From: Mauremys mutica
Taxonomy: Eukaryota > Chordata > Testudines > Geoemydidae
Length of the DNA stretch: 64,000 nt
Assembly (NCBI RefSeq): GCF_020497125.1
Contig: NC_059074.1
Location: forward strand, 198,348,915-198,412,914
Direction of reading: 5' to 3'
Of this stretch, positions 60,390 through 64,000 are shown piece by piece (the first letter of the stretch is position 1; the number at the start of each line of letters is the position of its first letter). A program made the position numbers and the translations under genes. The notes under the pieces were generated by a model. The model worked only from the letters and a program-made list of their open reading frames with translations. It was not told where the DNA came from and ran no database searches.

Positions 60390-61420
60390 ATATCACTCCT
60401 TAAAAGTGGGCACGGCCTCATGGCTCAGACCTCTCCATCTGCATCTGTCCAGTGCAACAAGCTCCCAGGTTCTAAGGTCTATCTTGAATTCTTTGAGGTT
60501 GGCCTTCAAGTTGTCTAAAGATGTGTCGACCTTAAAATGCATTCCTGTGCTCAGCTGGCTGTACAACACTGCTTTCAGTATACATGTCCGACACAGTAAA
60601 GTTGAGCGCTGATGAGCATGCTCTCGATGGGAATTTGCCACCTCCCATGGACTTCAGTATTGGGGATCCTGTCCTGCCATTTGATGTTGTACATGGATCT
60701 TAGGTAGCAAAGATGGAAGCTCTCCAGTTGCTTGATGTGATGTTGGTAGAGCATCCATGTCTCACAGCCATAGAGGAGTGAGGTGAGTACAACAGCAGAA
60801 TCGATTTTTATCTTAATTCTGTGGCAGACTCCACACCTACTCCAGAGCCTGTTGGTGTGCCTGCCAAATGCCAAACTGGCCTCTGCCAGGTACTGAATGA
60901 TCTCATCATACAACCTGGCATTGCTGGAAAGTATGCTACCCAGGCAGCAGAATTTCCTGACTGAGTTGAGGGTGTGTTGTCAATTGTGTTGATGGGATCA
61001 TGGTGTTCGTGATGCTGGTGGCCTGGTGCTGGTACATAACCTCGATCTTTTTCAGGCTGACTGTGAAACTGACGTTTTGCAGCATGAGCTTTCGTGGGTG
61101 AATACCCACTTCTTCAGATGCAAGTGGGTGAATACCCACTTCTTCAGATGCACTTGCATCTGAAGAAGTTGGGTATTCACCCACGAAAGCTCATGCTGCA
61201 AAACGTCTGTTAGTCTATAAGGTGCCACAGGATTCTTTGTTGCTTTTACAGATCCAGACTAACACGGCTACCCCTCTGATACTTGTGAAACTGAAGCATC
61301 TTGACTGGCGATGGAGCAGCACTGCCCCACTAGGTTTACTTGTTCTCCTGAGGATAACTGCTTCTGACTCTTTAAAGGAAATCAGCTGGGATGGAATTAA
61401 ACCCCCGTTAGCTAACACAA
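60390..61420 (-). mobile_element. RTE-like LINE remnant interrupted by a Penelope-like insertion
   Basis: On the minus strand it shows FTVSLKKIEVMYQ (near 61030-61072), EASLAFGRHTNRLW, TSLLYGCETWMLYQHHIKQL, NIKWQDRIPNTEV, AQLYCVGHV, and, after a frameshift near 60580, NLKEFKIDLRTWELVALDR. This is the C-terminal part of a non-LTR reverse transcriptase of the kind with a YGCETW motif, which I associate with RTE-type LINEs; the clade is not certain. The 61073-61283 insertion splits it. Confidence 0.75.
61062..61294 (+). mobile_element. Penelope-like insertion with palindromic hammerhead-like 5' end
   Basis: The insert is 61073-61283 (211 bp), framed by identical 11-bp repeats TGTGAAACTGA (61062-61072, 61284-61294). 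The right part is a normal plus-strand 3' end: CTGAAGA, a GTTGGGTATTCACCCAC hairpin, GAAA, GCTCATGC, then CTGTTAGTCTATAAGGTGCC and AGACTAACACGGCTACC. The left part (61073-61124) is the inverse of 61153-61205 with one base difference. The 28-bp spacer (61125-61152) is another inverted piece of the same core. Confidence 0.8.
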
Positions 61421-61646
61421 GTGGTTGCTTTATGATTCAGCATTGTGAAAAATTGTATTAAGTGACAGTTTGAGGCAGCAGGGGCTGGGCTGAGATCTAC
61501 GAGATGATTCAGAAAAGCTCTGCAACTCATCTAAAGCAGCGACATGCTCCTTTGAAGTCTTCCCTTTAAAGATAGAGTCTAAAATAATTCTGGAGAGTTA
61601 CAAAACAGCTGATTATTTTCCACTGATGTTATCAAACTTAAGGAAT

Positions 61647-63009
61647 GCCACTGTCGCAATCCGAAACGAAGTTATGGCTTTGAATGGCCAATTGTCGGTC
61701 CACGGCCATCTTGTCCTGTTAAAAGGACAGGACTGCCTCCATCTTGGACCAGGTTCTTGTTGTATAGGAGAGGGCAGAGACTCAGTCCTGCCCAGCAACA
61801 CTGGCTGTGTATGTTCTCCTGTTTTCTTTTTTTTTTCTCTCTCCTGCTGGGCCATCTAAAGGCCAGGCTAGTTCTGTGTGTGAAGGCCTGGTTCTGCCCG
61901 GCAACCTGTTTTTTGGGCCGGTCGTCTGGAGGTCAGGTTAATCCTGCCCAGCGACTCACTTTCCCGCTCTTTTTGGACCCAGTCATCTAAGGGTCAAGCT
62001 TGTTTACTTGTCAACTCCAGTGTGCCGTGTGCAAATCCTGCTGACGTGGGGTGGCAACTGCTCGAAGCCTGGAGGGAGGAGGGACCAGGGAGCCAATCAG
62101 ATACCGATACGAGGGAGTGAGACCTCTCACTAAAACTACATTTCCCCCCAAAATTTGTGTGGAGCATCCGCGTGTTAGCTGAAGGACCTGATCACCCTTT
62201 CGGCCAGGGTCTCCTCCCGGTAAAGCGCGCTCGTGTCGTATCGTTTGGATTCATTGTCGTTTGGACCCGATCCCTGTCAGCTCGTCATGCTTCTGGTGTC
62301 TGTTCTGCTGGTCAGCTGCGCCTGGAGTGCGGTATTTGCTTTTTGATGTCTGACAGTTAGCTTATCTAGCCTCTTGTTTTTCCCCTCCCTATCTCAGTAC
62401 CAAGTATCTACTCAGGATGTCAGGATTGTATTAATGAGCTCAGAATTACACAATTGCTTAGCTAGCTTGTATAATTGTTCTAGTTGTTAGAAAATTGTTA
62501 ATTGCAAACTATTTTGTGTGTGTGAATCACTGCTCTGTCTTTGTCCAGAGTGAATGAATCTGGGAGCTGTCTCCACCTGGAGATTAGCAGACCAAGGGGT
62601 TCCCGTCCCCGTGGTCTGAGTGAGTGGAATCTGCCCAGCTGCAGCCGCACCACACTCTGGGTTACCCTTAGTGTGAAAGCAAGGGTGGCTGAGGCAGTGG
62701 CCCGTGGGTCTCTGTTCTGTGTTGCACCGGGTACCGCCCTGACAAACCCGATTCCTATCTTGTAAGATTGGTGTGTCTGCCTATTTGGTGTGGTGTGGTG
62801 AGCAGTACAAAGTGTATTATTACTGTGTTTTGGGGTGTGTTTGTAATTTTGATACCATCCCAGCCAAAGTTGCCTGCTCCCCCGGCCCAAGTTGTAATTA
62901 TCCCCCAAATAAACGCAGCCACTTGGCTTTTCACTGTTATTCTGGTCCTGCCTGTTTTTCCTTACTCAATACCAAGCTTAACGGACCGCAATCTATTTCG
63001 GACAGCCAC
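61647..63009 (+). repeat. Candidate solo LTR (1353 bp), CpG-rich, target duplication GCCAC
   Basis: The element 61652-63004 begins TGTCGCAATCCGAAAC and ends ATCTATTTCGGACA, so the ends share TGTC and TCCGAAA in inverse. GCCAC flanks both sides (61647-61651, 63005-63009). An AATAAA lies at 62908-62913, and a CCAATCAG box near 62093 could belong to a U3 promoter. CpG is visibly common between 62150 and 62300, unlike its surroundings. No viral genes adjoin it. Confidence 0.65.
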
Positions 63010-63395
63010 TAGCTGATAGCCTACTACTGCTATTATCCTGTGGGCAACACCTCCTTTGCCAGTAGGTTATACAACTATTTGCTGGACAACAACAGAATGC
63101 TGAGGGATCAGCATTCCTATATTATATCCTTGGCTTGGTGAAGACAGCGTTGTCTAGTGGCAACAGCAAGCGTTGGCATTAGGACTCTTTCATGCTATTG
63201 GTTTCTTAATATTGTCAATATATAAAATGATCATTCATGTTTGGTTTTCAAAGTGCTTTATGAAAGTGTGTGAGTATATTCAGAAAACATATTCAGAAAA
63301 CAACTAAGTAACTAACAAGCTATTTTGAGCATGTCCCAAAGGCAAATTTTTGCAAATTCTATACTTCTTCCAAACCTGAACTGCCAGATGCCAGT
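63010..63395. other. Unique sequence
   Basis: Nothing recognised. Confidence 0.35.
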
Positions 63396-63399
63396 CAAT

Positions 63400-64000
63400 T
63401 GGAAGCTAGTGGGAATTGCCCAGCCTACTCGGGCCCCTGGCCCTCCATGCTGTGGGAGCAAAGGTGCTGTCTGGCTGCGGGGCAGCCCTCCCTGCCCTGC
63501 TCCCCAAGCTGGGTTGCCTCTGCACACTCCATGGTATGCCCTGTCACAGTATTGCCTCTCCCCTGAAGGAGCCCGGTGCCAGCTGTGATGCCCCATGGAG
63601 CTGGCCCCTGCGCACAGACCCCACCTGCCATGAGATGCTCCCCAAGACTCTTGCAGCTCTGCTGCTGGCAGCTGGGCTCTACTGGGCATCGTGTGCTGGT
63701 GCCAGTCTCCTTGGAGGGAGAGGCAAGAGCCTGTCAGGGACACACCTCCGAGCTCCCCGCCCTGCCTGGGGATCCGGCTATGCAGCACAGCTCGGAGCTA
63801 TATTCCCCACCCTGCCTGGGGACCGGGCTATGCAGAGGAGGCTTGACTCAGGGCAGGGAGGGCTTCCAGCCAGTAAACCAGCACCCCAACTCCCACAGCA
63901 GAGAGCCAGAGGGGGCTGGGCAGCACCCTCCAGCTTCTGATCCACTTAAAACCATCACCTCCTGTTAGGAGCCGATGGTTTTCAAACTGTGAGGCGTGCC
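63400..64000. repeat. GC-rich hAT-like repeat, copy 2 (runs off the window)
   Basis: Homologous to 58731-59204 in the same orientation (GGCCCCTGGCCCTCCATGC, CTCCCCAAGCTGGGTTGCC). It ends with GGTTTTCAAACTGTGAGG at the window edge, so the end of the element is outside. Confidence 0.5.

Larger units (their letters stand above)
56443..64000 (-). other. MACROD2: MACROD2 intron preceding the exon (partial)
   Basis: Sequence upstream of the exon on the gene's strand. The acceptor has a clear pyrimidine tract (cccccc then seven t) and a plausible CTGAT-like branch site about 50 bases upstream. The rest is repeats: a GC-rich unit, a CR1, hAT-like units, an RTE-like remnant, a Penelope-like insertion and a candidate LTR. 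No second exon was recognised. Confidence 0.6.

Noticed and set aside
62157..62360. A host CpG-island promoter
   Set aside because: The CpG-rich part lies inside a unit with TG/CA ends, GCCAC duplications and an AATAAA, better explained as an LTR.
63312..63968. ORFs of 130-174 codons
   Set aside because: The same GC-rich repeat family occurs at 58.7-59.2 kb with frames not conserved between the copies.

Overview
The window looks like an intronic stretch of a turtle genome, probably Cryptodira. The reasons are a tRNA-derived SINE of the Cry type at about 38.15 kb, at least eleven CR1 LINE copies ending in the (ATTCTATGA)-like motif, abundant hAT-type MITEs with 8-bp target duplications, Penelope-like, DIRS-like and Ty3-like remnants, and amniote MIR-like CORE-SINEs. 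No complete protein-coding gene lies inside the window.

The only convincing host coding sequence is one 108-bp exon on the minus strand at 56335-56442. It has a polypyrimidine tract and AG acceptor, a GTAAGT donor and an open phase-1/phase-1 frame. It encodes the start of a macro domain (VSLYRGDITLLEIDAIVNA), which I recognise as MACROD2, an ADP-ribosyl-hydrolase gene known for very large introns. The rest of the window is therefore most simply MACROD2 intron: at least 56.3 kb downstream of this exon (1-56334) and at least 7.5 kb upstream (56443-64000). A second minus-strand open frame at about 14546-14903 has protein-like composition but I cannot identify it.

Layout. 1-1841: 3' part of a Ty3/gypsy element (RNase H end, integrase, GPY/F module, 3' LTR), broken by a frameshift and a lost catalytic Asp. 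2318-3325: a hAT-like element with internal 215-bp repeats, holding a second hAT MITE. 4-12 kb: CR1 fragments, a 113-bp hAT MITE, a TIR element, a MIR-like SINE and an LTR candidate. 14-18.8 kb: the unknown ORF, a three-level nest (hAT MITE inside CR1 inside an ancient repeat), an inverted Penelope-like copy and a CR1. 20-22.3 kb: a mariner-type MITE, a GC-rich repeat, a hAT MITE and a solo LTR. 24.3-26.2 kb: an old CR1. 26-34 kb: mostly unique sequence. 34-43 kb: CR1, Penelope-like copies, a short LTR/SINE-like composite, the Cry SINE, a foldback MITE and LTR candidates. 45-51 kb: a TIR element with many CAGCGCTG sites, an inverted duplication, C-rich hAT MITEs and a DIRS-like remnant. 52.9-58.4 kb: CR1 copies on both sides of the MACROD2 exon. 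58.7-64 kb: GC-rich repeats, an RTE-like LINE remnant cut by a palindromic Penelope-like insertion, and a CpG-rich candidate solo LTR.

The most interesting material is the set of Penelope-like insertions. They carry a hammerhead-ribozyme-like core (CTGAAGA - hairpin - GAAA). Two of the four copies have a head-to-head inverted 5' end, and two are framed by exact 10-11 bp target duplications.
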